A DNA stretch of 55,700 nt from Bacteroidota bacterium (GTDB lineage: Bacteria; Bacteroidota; Bacteroidia; Chitinophagales; Chitinophagaceae). Position 1 is the first letter of the stretch. Each line of letters opens with the position of its first letter. The notes below the pieces were generated by a model that saw only the letters and a list, made by a program, of their open reading frames with translations, was not told the DNA's origin and did no database searches. The stretch is from positions 146,412 to 202,111 of the forward strand of contig VBAT01000006.1 in assembly GCA_005884665.1 (NCBI GenBank), in the 5' to 3' direction. Made by a program: the position numbers and the translations under genes. Below, in pieces: positions 23,572-32,793 of the stretch.

Positions 23572-23720
23572 AATCAAGAACCAAATAGCAAGAACCAAAT
23601 AAATTCCAAATATTAATCCCGATAGTTATCGGGACGAAAATCGAAATGCTCCCGATCATTCGGTTTTATTGTTAAAAAATTATTGCTTTTTTGGTTCTTG
23701 GTTCTTGAGATTTGGATCTT
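23572..23720. repeat. Long inverted repeat with CAAGAACCAAA arms
   Basis: Left arm: CAAGAACCAAATAGCAAGAA then CCAAATAAATTCCAAA. Right arm: TTTTTTGGTTCTTGGTTCTT. CCCGATAGTTATCGGG lies inside as a smaller palindrome. It fills the gap between two convergent 3' ends. A second copy is at 34612-34740. Confidence 0.75.
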
Positions 23721-23725
23721 ACATA

Positions 23726-24052
23726 TCAGTCCACAATAAATAACTTACAGCCGCTTTCAGTAAATGTCCGGTGTGCTTCATTATTATCTCCAACGAAATA
23801 ACACATGCCTGCATCGAGTTTCATGATACGCCCGTCATCCAGCTCCGTATTCATTCCGCCTTCCAGGCAAAAAATGACATGCCCCTTGCTAGTGATCTGC
23901 TTTGTAACCAGCGGAATATTCAACCTTTCTTATCCTGATATCATTTACCATTTGGATTTGCCAGTAAGCCGTCCCGGTCTCTCCTTTATGCTCTTCCCGG
24001 GGAAGAAGCGACCAGTCAATAGTCTGGAATGGAAAGGATGCGATCTTCATTG
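23726..24052 (-). pseudogene. Cupin (DHCW-motif type) gene broken by a small deletion
   Basis: An ATG at 24050-24052 opens MKIASFPFQTIDWSLLPREE, and the frame continues through TGTAYWQIQMVNDIRIRKVE to YSAGYKADH, where it meets a TAG at 23889-23891. The second half continues in another frame as SKGHVIFCLEGGMNTELDDG, with YFVGDNNEAHRTF and SGCKLFIVD at the end. Together they match one small cupin of about 110 residues. About 5 nt (probably the codons for W-C after ADH) seem to be missing at the junction, removing part of the conserved DH/W/C motif. The gene should be non-functional unless this is a sequencing error. Confidence 0.75.
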
Positions 24053-24069
24053 GAATAAGTTTGATTTTA

Positions 24070-24909
24070 TCATGAGTAACGCATGAAATATTTGCCGTTC
24101 ACTTTCTTTTGAGAGGTTTCCTGGATCTCCGCGGTTAATTTCCTGGTCATATAACGGAACAATGTATCAATGTCCTTTGATTTTTTAATGCATTCTTTCT
24201 CGGTCAGCTCCTGGACGCTTAGTGAAAGTGCATCGTAGAGTACAAGCAGGCTGCTCGCACCATGCTCTTTCAGGCTTTCCGGAAAATGAGGCGTTGCTTC
24301 CTCAATAAACCTTGTTCGTTGACCATCCTGCTTATAAGAATTGAAAGCTTCGGCAAACTTGCCGCCCGCATCCGAATAAGTATTCGACAACGCTTCGATG
24401 ATCCTATCAACGCCATTTGCGAGCATCTTTTTGATATAAGCCAGCGTTCCCACGCCATAGTCAAATTCGAGATTGCTCAACGCTTTCCGATAACATTCGC
24501 GTCCTTCATCGTCGAGAAAGCCGGCGACATCATCGGGAAGTTTTACCGCAGTAGATCCTGGGGCAGGGTCCTGTCCGATCTTACGAATGAAGTAACGCGG
24601 TGGCTCCTCGCCGGACGCAGCGTTGATAACAACAGTTATTTTATATTCTTCGCAGGACTGGCAGACGCCGGTAAAGATTTCCGTGAAGCCCTCAGCAGAA
24701 TGATGCGGTTGTGACGACGGATGTATACCATTGCCGTTTGATGATGGAATAGAAAGTCGGAAAGGTTGAACCTCTTTTTCTTTCTGGCAGAAAAAATTAA
24801 AGGCTAAGTTATCCAGGTCGGCGGTTTCAATGGGTTGGTCAGTTCCAAACCTGGAATAAAGAGGATATTCCTCAATAAATTGAGATAAGGATGAACCCGG
24901 TGTGTTCAT
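24070..24909 (-). CDS. Hypothetical protein
   Basis: I do not recognise this 279-residue soluble protein. The N-terminal half has a possible zinc-binding part, with FNFFCQKEKEVQPF and then FTGVCQSCEEYKITVVI (a CxxC pair). The C-terminal half is helical and conserved-looking (DDEGRECYRKALSNLEFDYG, GTLAYIKKMLANGVDRIIEA), somewhat like DUF4145-type proteins, but that is a weak impression. There is no signal peptide. It lies immediately downstream of the membrane Fe-S protein (9 nt gap) and may share its transcript. Confidence 0.65.
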   Translation of the reverse strand: MNTPGSSLSQFIEEYPLYSRFGTDQPIETADLDNLAFNFFCQKEKEVQPFRLSIPSSNGNGIHPSSQPHHSAEGFTEIFTGVCQSCEEYKITVVINAASGEEPPRYFIRKIGQDPAPGSTAVKLPDDVAGFLDDEGRECYRKALSNLEFDYGVGTLAYIKKMLANGVDRIIEALSNTYSDAGGKFAEAFNSYKQDGQRTRFIEEATPHFPESLKEHGASSLLVLYDALSLSVQELTEKECIKKSKDIDTLFRYMTRKLTAEIQETSQKKVNGKYFMRYS

Positions 24910-24918
24910 AGTATGTTG

Positions 24919-26235
24919 TTAGCTCATTTCGCTTGCCCATTTGTCCCGTTCGTCGGGACTGAACTTCCACGGTGCAAAATTGTTCTCTACGTTGCTGAAC
25001 ATGGCATTCCATTCCTGCGGCGCATTGCTTTCTTCCATCACAAGATACCTGCGCATTTGCAAAATTATATCCAGTGGGCTGATGCTGACAGGACATTCCT
25101 GTACACAGGCATTGCAGCTCGTACAGGCGCGCAATTCTTCCGTGGAAATATAATTGTGCAACAAACTTTTGCCGTCGTCTTTAAATTCGCCATTCTTATT
25201 AATGTTCCTTCCGATCTCTTCCATCCTGTCCCTCGTATCCATCATGATCTTCCGGGGAGATAAGAGTTTGCCGGTTATGTTGGCAGGACAGGCAGCAGTG
25301 CATCGTCCGCATTCGGTGCAGCTATATGCGTCCAACAGGTTTTTCCAACTGAGATCGACGATATCTTTTGCCCCGAATTTTTTGGGAGGCGCTGCATCCC
25401 CTGTTGGCGCTAATCCAGGTTGCATAGCATACAGTACTTCCTTTTGTACCGACGGCATGTTTTCCATTTCACCAAGTGGCTCAAGCCGCGCATAATAAGT
25501 GTTGGGGAATGCAAGAATAATATGCAGGTGCTTGGAATAAGGAAGGTAGTTGAGGAACGCAAATATCCCGACAATATGCAACCACCAGCAGGTTCTTTCA
25601 ACTCCAACAAGCGTGGAAGAGCTTAGACCAGTAAAATATGGCGCCAGGCTTCCCGAAATAAGAAAGTTTCCCAGGTTGTGGTAGTGCCCATACTCTCTCA
25701 GTTGCAGGGCGCGGTCAGAGGAGTTCATGGTGAGAAAGAGCATCATCAGGATGATCTCGGTAACCAGGATATAATTTGCATCGCTTTTCGGCCAGCCATT
25801 GAGCTCCTTCATCGCAAGTCTTCTTACTTTCACAATATTTCTCCGGATAAGGAAAATAAGACGACCCAATAGTACCAATACAGCCAACACTTCGAAAGCA
25901 TCTATCAGCAAGACATAAACATTTCCTAACGCACCGGTAAAAAGGCGATGTGTTCCCAGGATGCCATCAAGTATTATCTCCAGCACTTCTATATTGATAA
26001 TGATAAAGCCGGCATAGACAAAGAAATGTAGAATGGCCACCAACGGGTTGCGGAACATTTTTTTCTGACCAAAAGCGATCAACAGCACATTTTTCCATCG
26101 CTGTGATTTGTTGTCACTGATATCTTCATCCCTGCCCAGGTTGATATTGCGGCCGATCTGTCTTACTTTTTTTACAAAAAGCCAGATGGCAACAGCGGTA
26201 ATAAGTATGAATAAAATTTGTTGGACAATTTGCAT
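24919..26235 (-). CDS. Membrane (Fe-S)-binding protein with quinone-type TM domain
   Basis: From the ATG at 26233-26235 (MQIVQQILFILI) the protein is 438 residues; a TTG at 26244 is less likely. The N-terminal half has about five TM helices of the nitrate-reductase-gamma/HdrE type with His residues (NPLVAILHFFVYAGFIIIN, WWLHIVGIFAFLNYLPYSKH). The C-terminal half has two 4Fe-4S motifs: CTECGRCTAACPANITGK and CTSCNACVQECPVSISP. This is a quinone-linked Fe-S electron-transfer subunit, probably passing electrons to the CCG protein at 18657-19436. The usually adjacent partner here lies about 5.5 kb away. Confidence 0.85.
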   Translation of the reverse strand: MQIVQQILFILITAVAIWLFVKKVRQIGRNINLGRDEDISDNKSQRWKNVLLIAFGQKKMFRNPLVAILHFFVYAGFIIINIEVLEIILDGILGTHRLFTGALGNVYVLLIDAFEVLAVLVLLGRLIFLIRRNIVKVRRLAMKELNGWPKSDANYILVTEIILMMLFLTMNSSDRALQLREYGHYHNLGNFLISGSLAPYFTGLSSSTLVGVERTCWWLHIVGIFAFLNYLPYSKHLHIILAFPNTYYARLEPLGEMENMPSVQKEVLYAMQPGLAPTGDAAPPKKFGAKDIVDLSWKNLLDAYSCTECGRCTAACPANITGKLLSPRKIMMDTRDRMEEIGRNINKNGEFKDDGKSLLHNYISTEELRACTSCNACVQECPVSISPLDIILQMRRYLVMEESNAPQEWNAMFSNVENNFAPWKFSPDERDKWASEMS

Positions 26236-26347
26236 TCCAGTCAATTACAAGTGCTAATTTACGTCTTGATCGCTTCGGATTACGCGTTTGAGACAAAATG
26301 TTTATAATTGCTGGCCGGAAAGTAATTCGTGGTGAAAAAATAATAGC

Positions 26348-26845
26348 GTGGATTCAAAAAAATACATAGCCGATCAATCAGTCGCTGAAAAAAAACTCCG
26401 CAGGATGGCGCTTGAGATCATTGAGAATAATATGGATGAAAAAAATATTATTCTAGCCGGTATCCGCGAAAGCGGAAGCGTAGTTGCAAATTGTATCCGG
26501 CAAATACTTTCCGAAATATCCTCGCTGCAAACCGAAGTCATCAACATTACACTGGACAAAAAGGAGCCCAAGGAAGTTACGCTCAGCAAAAAAATGGATT
26601 TTAACGGTAAGGTCATTATCATTGTGGATGATGTTGCCAATAGCGGGAAAACATTGCTGTATGCATTAAAACCTTTTCTCGATTTCCTGCCTAAAAAAAT
26701 ACAGGCTTTGGTGCTTGTTGCAAGAAGCCATAACTCATTCCCCGTTCACCCGGATTATGTCGGCCTTTCCATCGCCACCACTTTACAGGAACACATTTTC
26801 GTGGAAGTAAGTGATGACAAGGTACTGGGCGCCTACCTGGCCTGA
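26348..26845 (+). CDS. PyrR-like phosphoribosyltransferase
   Basis: A 165-residue protein beginning at a GTG (26348). The PRPP-binding motif is VIIIVDDVANSGKTLLYAL, and LVLVARSHNSFPVHPDYVGL corresponds to the PyrR block that leads into the flexible end of the site. PyrR proteins are uracil phosphoribosyltransferases and, in Gram-positives, RNA-binding attenuators; in Bacteroidota the role of such homologues is not well defined. It stands alone, divergent from the Fe-S protein gene. No pyr operon genes are visible nearby. Confidence 0.75.
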   Translation: MDSKKYIADQSVAEKKLRRMALEIIENNMDEKNIILAGIRESGSVVANCIRQILSEISSLQTEVINITLDKKEPKEVTLSKKMDFNGKVIIIVDDVANSGKTLLYALKPFLDFLPKKIQALVLVARSHNSFPVHPDYVGLSIATTLQEHIFVEVSDDKVLGAYLA

Positions 26846-27060
26846 TCCGCCTGCCGTTCATCCCAATGCAGGTGTTACAACTATCTTCTTGGATCTCCCG
26901 GCATGCCTGTTTGGATAAGTATCTTTCTGCTTTGCATGAATTGAGCAGGTTTTGACAAACTTCCCATCACTTTTAACTGGCCTGAGCAGAATGGATTAGC
27001 GAACTTCTCATCATGTCTTGTACGTGATGATGTGATTCTCTTCCGCTAAAACCAGGTCGT

Positions 27061-29523
27061 ATGCTACGTAATTACTTTTTGATTGCCCTGCGCAATTTCA
27101 GGAGACAAAAGCTTTTTTCCGTTTTAAATATGTCTGGCCTTGCCCTGGGTCTTGCCAGTTCGATCCTGATCTTTTTATATGTCAGCGATGAGCTGCGATA
27201 CGATGGTATGCACCCGCATTTTCACAATACTTACCGCATAGGCAGTACCTGGTCAAACCCTGACGGACGCAGTTTTGATAATACTGAGGCCCCGGGATTC
27301 TGGGTCAAACATTTAAAAGATACACGTTCAGAGGTTACCGGCGCCACCCGTATAGCCTATATCGGATATCCCACATCGCTTAATTATAAGGCGAAGGAGA
27401 AGATCATTCTTACAGAGGAGATAAAATGGGCGGAGCCTGGGTTTGATAAGATCCTGGAATTTCATCTTACCCGCGGCAACCAGGAAAAAATGTTTGAAAA
27501 CAGCAATAGCATAGTGCTTAGTGAAACAGGCGCCAAAACATTATTTGGGTCTGCAAATCCCATTGGAGAAGTAATCACTGTAAAACATTTCTGGGCTACG
27601 CATGACCGGGAGATTGATGTGATCGTAAGCGGTGTTTACCGGGATCTTCCTTCGAATTCTCATTTCAAACCTAAATATATCCTCAACATAAACGCATTTC
27701 GTTCGGTCCAGGATGATTTTACATCATTTATGGAAGGAACAAGGCTTGATCATGACATGGCCTTTTTGGAAAGTTATATCGTCTTGAAACCTGGTACTGA
27801 TGCAAAGCTTATCGAAGCTGACCTGAAACCGCTGGCAAACCAACTTCTTCAGTCCGACTCGGGAGCCGTTGCGGCAGGATGGAAACTGAATCCCTTCCTG
27901 GTAAAAATGTCCGATATGCATTTTGACCAGAAAAATTTATGGGAAAATGGCATTCGCGGCGATAAGAAATACCTGGCCATATTCAGCGCCATCGCGTTCC
28001 TGATCATCCTGATAGCATGTATTAATTATATGAACCTGGCAACAGCGCGTTCAGCCAAACGGGCAAAGGAGGTTGGACTCCGCAAATCGTTCGGAAGTAA
28101 CCGCGTCCAGATCGCCCGGCAGTTCTTCATTGAATCGCTGGTCACCACAGTAGGGTCATTGATCATGGCGATCCTGCTTGTTATACTTTTCCTGCGGCCA
28201 TTCAATCACCTGGCCGATAAATCATTTACAGTTGCTTCAATTTTTAACCTCTACATGCTACTGATCGTAGGCGCCATAGTGTTGTTCATGGCGTTGTTAT
28301 CGGGCAGTTATCCTGCGTTGTATTTATCAAAATTCAAACCGGTAGAAGTGCTGAAAGGACAGATCATAAGGGGAAAGGGTGCCGAGTTTTTCAGGAAGAG
28401 CCTGGTCACCATACAGTATTTTGTTTCACTTGTATTGATCATTTGCACATTGATCGCTATCCGGCAAATGAATCATATGCAAAAAACGAAACTGAACGAA
28501 GCAGGGAGCCAGCTTTTATCCATACGCTACGGCGGAATAGCGCCCCAGGAGAAGTTCACGGTTTTCAAACAAGCAGTATTAGCGGATAAGGATATACAAC
28601 ACGTGACGATGGCCAATCATTTGCCGCGGCTGAATTATTTTGGATGGATCGGGGCCGATGCCCGTTTCCCAGACCTTGGGAATGCCGTGATGCGATGGAA
28701 CCAGCTCAATGTTGAATGGGATTTTGCTAAAACATATGATCTTGAATTTATCGCGGGCCGCGACTTTCAACAGGGAAATACGGCTGACTCCAGTTCGCTC
28801 GTATTGAATCAGGCCGCCGTTCAGGCATTACATCAGCCGCTCGATAAGGTAATTGGCAGCACAGTCAGGTTGGAATTCGATACAGCACATGTTTATAAGG
28901 TCATCGGAATTATTAAGGATTTTCCTTTCCGTTCTATGCACCAGCCTATTGAGCCATTGATGTTGAACCCAAGAGTTCATTTCATCGATCGGATCGCTTA
29001 TATAAAAATCCCACCGGGCAGGTTTTCTGAAAAAATGGATTTTATCGAGAAAAAATGGAAGGAAGTATTTCCGAATATCGGTTTTGATCATTGGTTCCTC
29101 AATGACGAGTTTAACCGGATGTACCTCGTTGAGCGGAGGGTATCGGCACTCGGAAAGGTATTTGCCATCCTTGCAATATTGATAACCATACTTGGTGTTT
29201 TCGGTCTTGCGTCCTATACCGCGGAACAAAAGACCAAGGAGGTCGGGATCCGGAAAGTGCTGGGCGCCGATGTCAGCCAGGTGATCGGGATGTTTGTTTG
29301 GTTGTTTGTCAAGATTTTCCTGGCTGCAGCATTGATTGCAATTCCTGCGGCCTGGCTGGCGGCGTACAAATGGCTCGAAGATTTTGCCTATAAAACTTCG
29401 ATAAGCCCGCTGGTGTTCGCATTCAGCCTGCTTGGCTTGTTGGTTATCACACTTGCAACGGTCGCGTATGAGATTTGGAGATCGGCAGTTGCCAATCCAG
29501 TGAAGTCGTTGCGAACGGAATGA
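27061..29523 (+). CDS. ABC transporter permease, FtsX/MacB type
   Basis: An 820-residue permease with an N-terminal TM (IALRNFRRQKLFSVLNMSGLA is the family's opening), a large periplasmic MacB_PCD domain (about 50-290), three TMs with an FtsX domain (ARSAKRAKEVGLRKSFGSNR at about 335-355), a second periplasmic domain and a final FtsX domain with YTAEQKTKEVGIRKVLGADV and two TMs. Such double-FtsX proteins use conformational work from an ATPase to move or release envelope substrates. No ATPase gene is adjacent, so its partner lies elsewhere. It starts about 215 nt after the phosphoribosyltransferase in a gap where I see nothing. Confidence 0.9.
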   Translation: MLRNYFLIALRNFRRQKLFSVLNMSGLALGLASSILIFLYVSDELRYDGMHPHFHNTYRIGSTWSNPDGRSFDNTEAPGFWVKHLKDTRSEVTGATRIAYIGYPTSLNYKAKEKIILTEEIKWAEPGFDKILEFHLTRGNQEKMFENSNSIVLSETGAKTLFGSANPIGEVITVKHFWATHDREIDVIVSGVYRDLPSNSHFKPKYILNINAFRSVQDDFTSFMEGTRLDHDMAFLESYIVLKPGTDAKLIEADLKPLANQLLQSDSGAVAAGWKLNPFLVKMSDMHFDQKNLWENGIRGDKKYLAIFSAIAFLIILIACINYMNLATARSAKRAKEVGLRKSFGSNRVQIARQFFIESLVTTVGSLIMAILLVILFLRPFNHLADKSFTVASIFNLYMLLIVGAIVLFMALLSGSYPALYLSKFKPVEVLKGQIIRGKGAEFFRKSLVTIQYFVSLVLIICTLIAIRQMNHMQKTKLNEAGSQLLSIRYGGIAPQEKFTVFKQAVLADKDIQHVTMANHLPRLNYFGWIGADARFPDLGNAVMRWNQLNVEWDFAKTYDLEFIAGRDFQQGNTADSSSLVLNQAAVQALHQPLDKVIGSTVRLEFDTAHVYKVIGIIKDFPFRSMHQPIEPLMLNPRVHFIDRIAYIKIPPGRFSEKMDFIEKKWKEVFPNIGFDHWFLNDEFNRMYLVERRVSALGKVFAILAILITILGVFGLASYTAEQKTKEVGIRKVLGADVSQVIGMFVWLFVKIFLAAALIAIPAAWLAAYKWLEDFAYKTSISPLVFAFSLLGLLVITLATVAYEIWRSAVANPVKSLRTE

Positions 29524-29580
29524 AGAATTATGAATTCAGAAATAAGAATGTTGAATTGTGATAGTTTATAGTTGAGAGTC

Positions 29581-29605
29581 ATCATTGCGAGCGAAGCGAA
29601 GCAAA
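29581..29605 (+). repeat. CATTGCGAG/GAAGCAA dispersed repeat
   Basis: ATCATTGCGAGCGAAGCGAA followed by GCAAA is a short form of the element also seen at 11258-11307 and 52656-52707. It lies just upstream of the DUF2911 gene. Confidence 0.65.
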
Positions 29606-29618
29606 AAACTACTGCATC

Positions 29619-30728
29619 ATGAAAAAATATCTGCTGGTTGTTATCATTTTATTTGCATCGACATTTTCTTTTTCGCAGACACCACCACTGACGCTTGAAC
29701 CGGATGGCGGGAATAAAAAAGCAAGCGTATCAGAACAGATCGGCATTGTTAAGATCGCGATAAGTTATAATCGCCCGGGTGTTAAAGGTCGCGAAGGAAA
29801 AATTTGGGGCACACCCATTGCCTACTATGGTTTTGTGGACCAGGGACATGGCACCAGCTACGCTGCTCCATGGAGGGCCGGGGCCAATGAAAATACAACG
29901 ATGTCATTCTCTCATCCTGTAAAAATTGAGGGACATGATCTGCCTGCCGGGACTTACGGATTCTTTATTGCGTTGGGGGAAAAAGAAAGCACGCTGATCT
30001 TTTCAAAAGTCAATAACTCATGGGGTAGCTTTTACTATGATTCCACGCAGGACGCTTTGCGCGTAACAGTAAAGAATGAAACACTGGATAAAAGCGTAGA
30101 ATGGCTCAAATACGAGTTTACTGATGAGACGCCATCCTCCGCCGTCATTTCAATGTCGTGGGAAAAAAGAAAAATACCGTTTAAAGTGGAGGCGGATGTG
30201 CAGCGGTTGCAAATGGAATCATTTAAGACCGAATTCAGGACTACACGTTCCTATTATGATTATGTGGATGCCGCAAATTATTGCCTGCGAAATAACATTG
30301 AGCTGGAACAGGCACTTGCCTGGATGGACAGGGCGATCTATTTTAGGGTCATGGGTGTAAAGAATTTTTATACTCTGAGCACTAAAGCTGCGATATTATT
30401 TAAAATGAACAGGCTGGAAGATGCAAAAAAAATAATGCAGGAAGCCATTCCGTTCGGCACCATGATCGAAGTGCACCAATATGCCCGCACTTTGTTGATC
30501 AATAAAGAGACGCAGGAAGCCGTCAAAGTTTTTAAAATGAATTATGATAAATTTCCCAATGTTTATGTCACCAATGTAGGTATGGGAAGAGCCTATTCTG
30601 CGACTGGTGATTACCAGAAAGCCCTTGATTATATAAAAGCTGCCCTGCCGCAGGTCCCCGATGAAGGCAATAGGACCAATGTAACCAATATGATTAAAAA
30701 ACTGGAGGAAGGGAAAGACATCAATTGA
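29619..30728 (+). CDS. DUF2911 protein with C-terminal TPR-like region
   Basis: A 369-residue exported protein with a signal peptide (KKYLLVVIILFASTFSFSQT). The DUF2911 domain covers about 25-190 with KASVSEQIGIVKIAISYNRP, GVKGREGKIWG, WRAGANENTTMSFS and the LPAGTYGFFI block. The C-terminal 170 residues are helical TPR-like (LEQALAWMDRAIYFRVMG, MNRLEDAKKIMQEAIPFG, ATGDYQKALDYIKAALPQ). DUF2911 proteins are common in Bacteroidota and have no proven function. It follows the ABC permease by about 95 nt. Confidence 0.9.
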   Translation: MKKYLLVVIILFASTFSFSQTPPLTLEPDGGNKKASVSEQIGIVKIAISYNRPGVKGREGKIWGTPIAYYGFVDQGHGTSYAAPWRAGANENTTMSFSHPVKIEGHDLPAGTYGFFIALGEKESTLIFSKVNNSWGSFYYDSTQDALRVTVKNETLDKSVEWLKYEFTDETPSSAVISMSWEKRKIPFKVEADVQRLQMESFKTEFRTTRSYYDYVDAANYCLRNNIELEQALAWMDRAIYFRVMGVKNFYTLSTKAAILFKMNRLEDAKKIMQEAIPFGTMIEVHQYARTLLINKETQEAVKVFKMNYDKFPNVYVTNVGMGRAYSATGDYQKALDYIKAALPQVPDEGNRTNVTNMIKKLEEGKDIN

Positions 30729-30917
30729 TTTGTCGCCTATAATAGCCGGCCGTGGAAGAAGAGGTTGAGTAAAAAAACATTTAATATCATTTGCGGGCGG
30801 CAGTAAAAACAATCGCCAAATAACTTCAGCTTTGTCGAATCCTGCTTATTTTACTCGGGCGGTATATCATCATTACGAACGGGATCGTGTTTCAGGATAT
30901 TAAGTATAGCTTGCGAG

Positions 30918-31823
30918 ATGGCATCTTATTTTCATACCATCACTGAAAACAATAAGCTGACCCTGAATAAACCATCTGATTCAGACCTGGTATATTATTC
31001 CGAGTTGAACGAGTGGTTTACCCGCAATGCTTTTCGCAGTTTTAGTTTGAAATATGTTGTTGACCGCTGTATTTATTACAAGGTGGGCAGCCGGGAGCAT
31101 GCTGTTCCCCAGGGTAATTTTTTGCTGGCCTGCAAGCAGCCTGATGTGAACGCTTATTTCGATTCAAAGAATACAGTTAAGAGTATTTGTATTGATATCT
31201 GCCCGGCAACAGTAGCCGAGGCATTCACAGTGCTGACGGCGCAGGAGGATCATGATTTTGATAACTACCTCGCCGGATATTTTAAAGTGCCGGAGTTTTT
31301 TGAAGCAGTTTGCCCCGTGAATGCCGCCAACTTTGGTAATAAGCTAAATGAACTGGTCCTCTCTATCAGGGAAGGGAGGGCAGGAGATTATATCGACAGG
31401 GAATGGTTCCTGGATCTTGTAGAGAAGATCATTTTTCACGAATATGGGAATTACCTGGCCTTAAAAGGTATCCGGTCAGTGAAGCTGGAGACAAGAAAGG
31501 AGATATTACACCGATTAAAGATCGCCAAGCAGTATATGGACGGGGAGTATCTTTCTATCGATGAGATAAACCAGGTAGCTGTTTTTTGCAATATGTCCGA
31601 GTTTCATTTTTTCCGCTCATTCAGACAGGCTTTTGGCATTTCACCTTATCAATATTTGCTGAACAAAAGACTGGAAACAGCCAGGCAACTTATTATTTCC
31701 GGTCACCGGTCTGTCACGGATATTGCAGCTCACTGCAATTTTCCTGACATTTATACATTTAGTAAGGCGTTTAAACGGCGTTATGCTATTGCTCCTTCCC
31801 GGTTATCTGCCACTGATAGTTGA
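30918..31823 (+). CDS. AraC-family transcriptional regulator
   Basis: A 301-residue protein with an N-terminal cupin-like sensing region (VVDRCIYYKVGSREHAVPQG at about 48-67) and a C-terminal double helix-turn-helix: YLSIDEINQVAVFCNMSEFHFFRSFRQAFG, then TARQLIISGHRSVTDIAAHCNFPDIYTFSKAFKRRYAIAPS. AraC proteins bind DNA through these two HTHs and usually activate genes in response to a small ligand. No obvious target sits next to it, though the LytTR regulator follows in the same direction after about 130 nt. Confidence 0.88.
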   Translation: MASYFHTITENNKLTLNKPSDSDLVYYSELNEWFTRNAFRSFSLKYVVDRCIYYKVGSREHAVPQGNFLLACKQPDVNAYFDSKNTVKSICIDICPATVAEAFTVLTAQEDHDFDNYLAGYFKVPEFFEAVCPVNAANFGNKLNELVLSIREGRAGDYIDREWFLDLVEKIIFHEYGNYLALKGIRSVKLETRKEILHRLKIAKQYMDGEYLSIDEINQVAVFCNMSEFHFFRSFRQAFGISPYQYLLNKRLETARQLIISGHRSVTDIAAHCNFPDIYTFSKAFKRRYAIAPSRLSATDS

Positions 31824-31952
31824 TTGTTGCTGTTTGTCCCTTGTTTTTATTAGTTTATCAAGCAACTTATGACAAATAAGTTAGGTGTTGTGTAATTATT
31901 TTTATGCCGGCATCAGTAATTATATAATTGCTTATGTCAAAACAAATACCCC

Positions 31953-32702
31953 ATGATCAAAACAATTCTTATCGAGGATGAAAGGCTTATTGCCGAAGAG
32001 TTTAAAAAAATACTCAAAAGAGCTGCTGATGATACCGAGATTGTCGGTTCGTTCACAACAGTCAGGGAAAGCGTTGAATGGCTATCTACCAACGAATCTC
32101 CCGATCTTATCTTTTCCGATATCCAACTGGCGGACGGATTGTCCTTTGATATTTTTTCAAAGGCACATGTGCAAAGCCCCGTTGTATTTATCACGGCCTA
32201 TGATCAATTCATGGTAAATGCGTTTGAACATAATGGTATTGACTACCTGCTCAAACCTATCGATGAAGGAGACCTGGTCAGGACATTGGCGAAATACAGA
32301 TCGCTGGAAAAACATTTTAATCCCCCGCTGCCTTTCTTAAGCGGGATCAACCGGCCGCAAAGGACGAGGCTGATCGTTCGAAAAGGGATCGAGCATGTGG
32401 CTTTGAAATTAACCGACGTGGTATTGATCTATACTGAGGAGAAGATCGTCTTTGTGCTTGACAGGGATGGAAGAAAATATATGATCGACAGGAAATTGGC
32501 AGATCTCGAAGATGAATTGGATAAAAGTATTTTCTTCAGGGCCAATCGCCAGTATATTGTCAATATAGGTTATGTAAAAAGTTACAAGACGTATGAACGA
32601 GTGAAATTGCAGGTTGACCTCTCGATGGTTAATTTGAATCATCACATCGTTGTGAGCCAGGAAATGGCGCCCATGTTCAAAAAGTGGATCAGCGAACTTT
32701 AA
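31953..32702 (+). CDS. LytTR-family response regulator
   Basis: A 249-residue protein with a receiver domain (MIKTILIEDERLIAEEFKKI; phospho-acceptor D56 in FSDIQLADG; conserved T/K in VFITAYDQ and YLLKPIDEGD) and a C-terminal LytTR DNA-binding domain (TRLIVRKGIEHVALKLTDVV, FFRANRQYIVNIGYVKSYKT). LytTR domains bind DNA through beta-strand loops. Most such regulators sit beside a histidine kinase; none is visible here, so its kinase is elsewhere. Confidence 0.92.
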   Translation: MIKTILIEDERLIAEEFKKILKRAADDTEIVGSFTTVRESVEWLSTNESPDLIFSDIQLADGLSFDIFSKAHVQSPVVFITAYDQFMVNAFEHNGIDYLLKPIDEGDLVRTLAKYRSLEKHFNPPLPFLSGINRPQRTRLIVRKGIEHVALKLTDVVLIYTEEKIVFVLDRDGRKYMIDRKLADLEDELDKSIFFRANRQYIVNIGYVKSYKTYERVKLQVDLSMVNLNHHIVVSQEMAPMFKKWISEL

Positions 32703-32793
32703 GTTGACTGGTTGATTGGTTCATTAGTAGATCAGGTAACGAAAGCGTCAGCCCCCAGGAAACTAATCAACTGTAATATTTATTTCACCACAT

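Noticed and set aside
26348..26845. PyrR-like gene taken as a link to pyrimidine regulation with the 1-5 kb locus
   Set aside because: The genes are 21 kb apart, no attenuator structure is visible near either, and PyrR homologues in this phylum need not be regulators.
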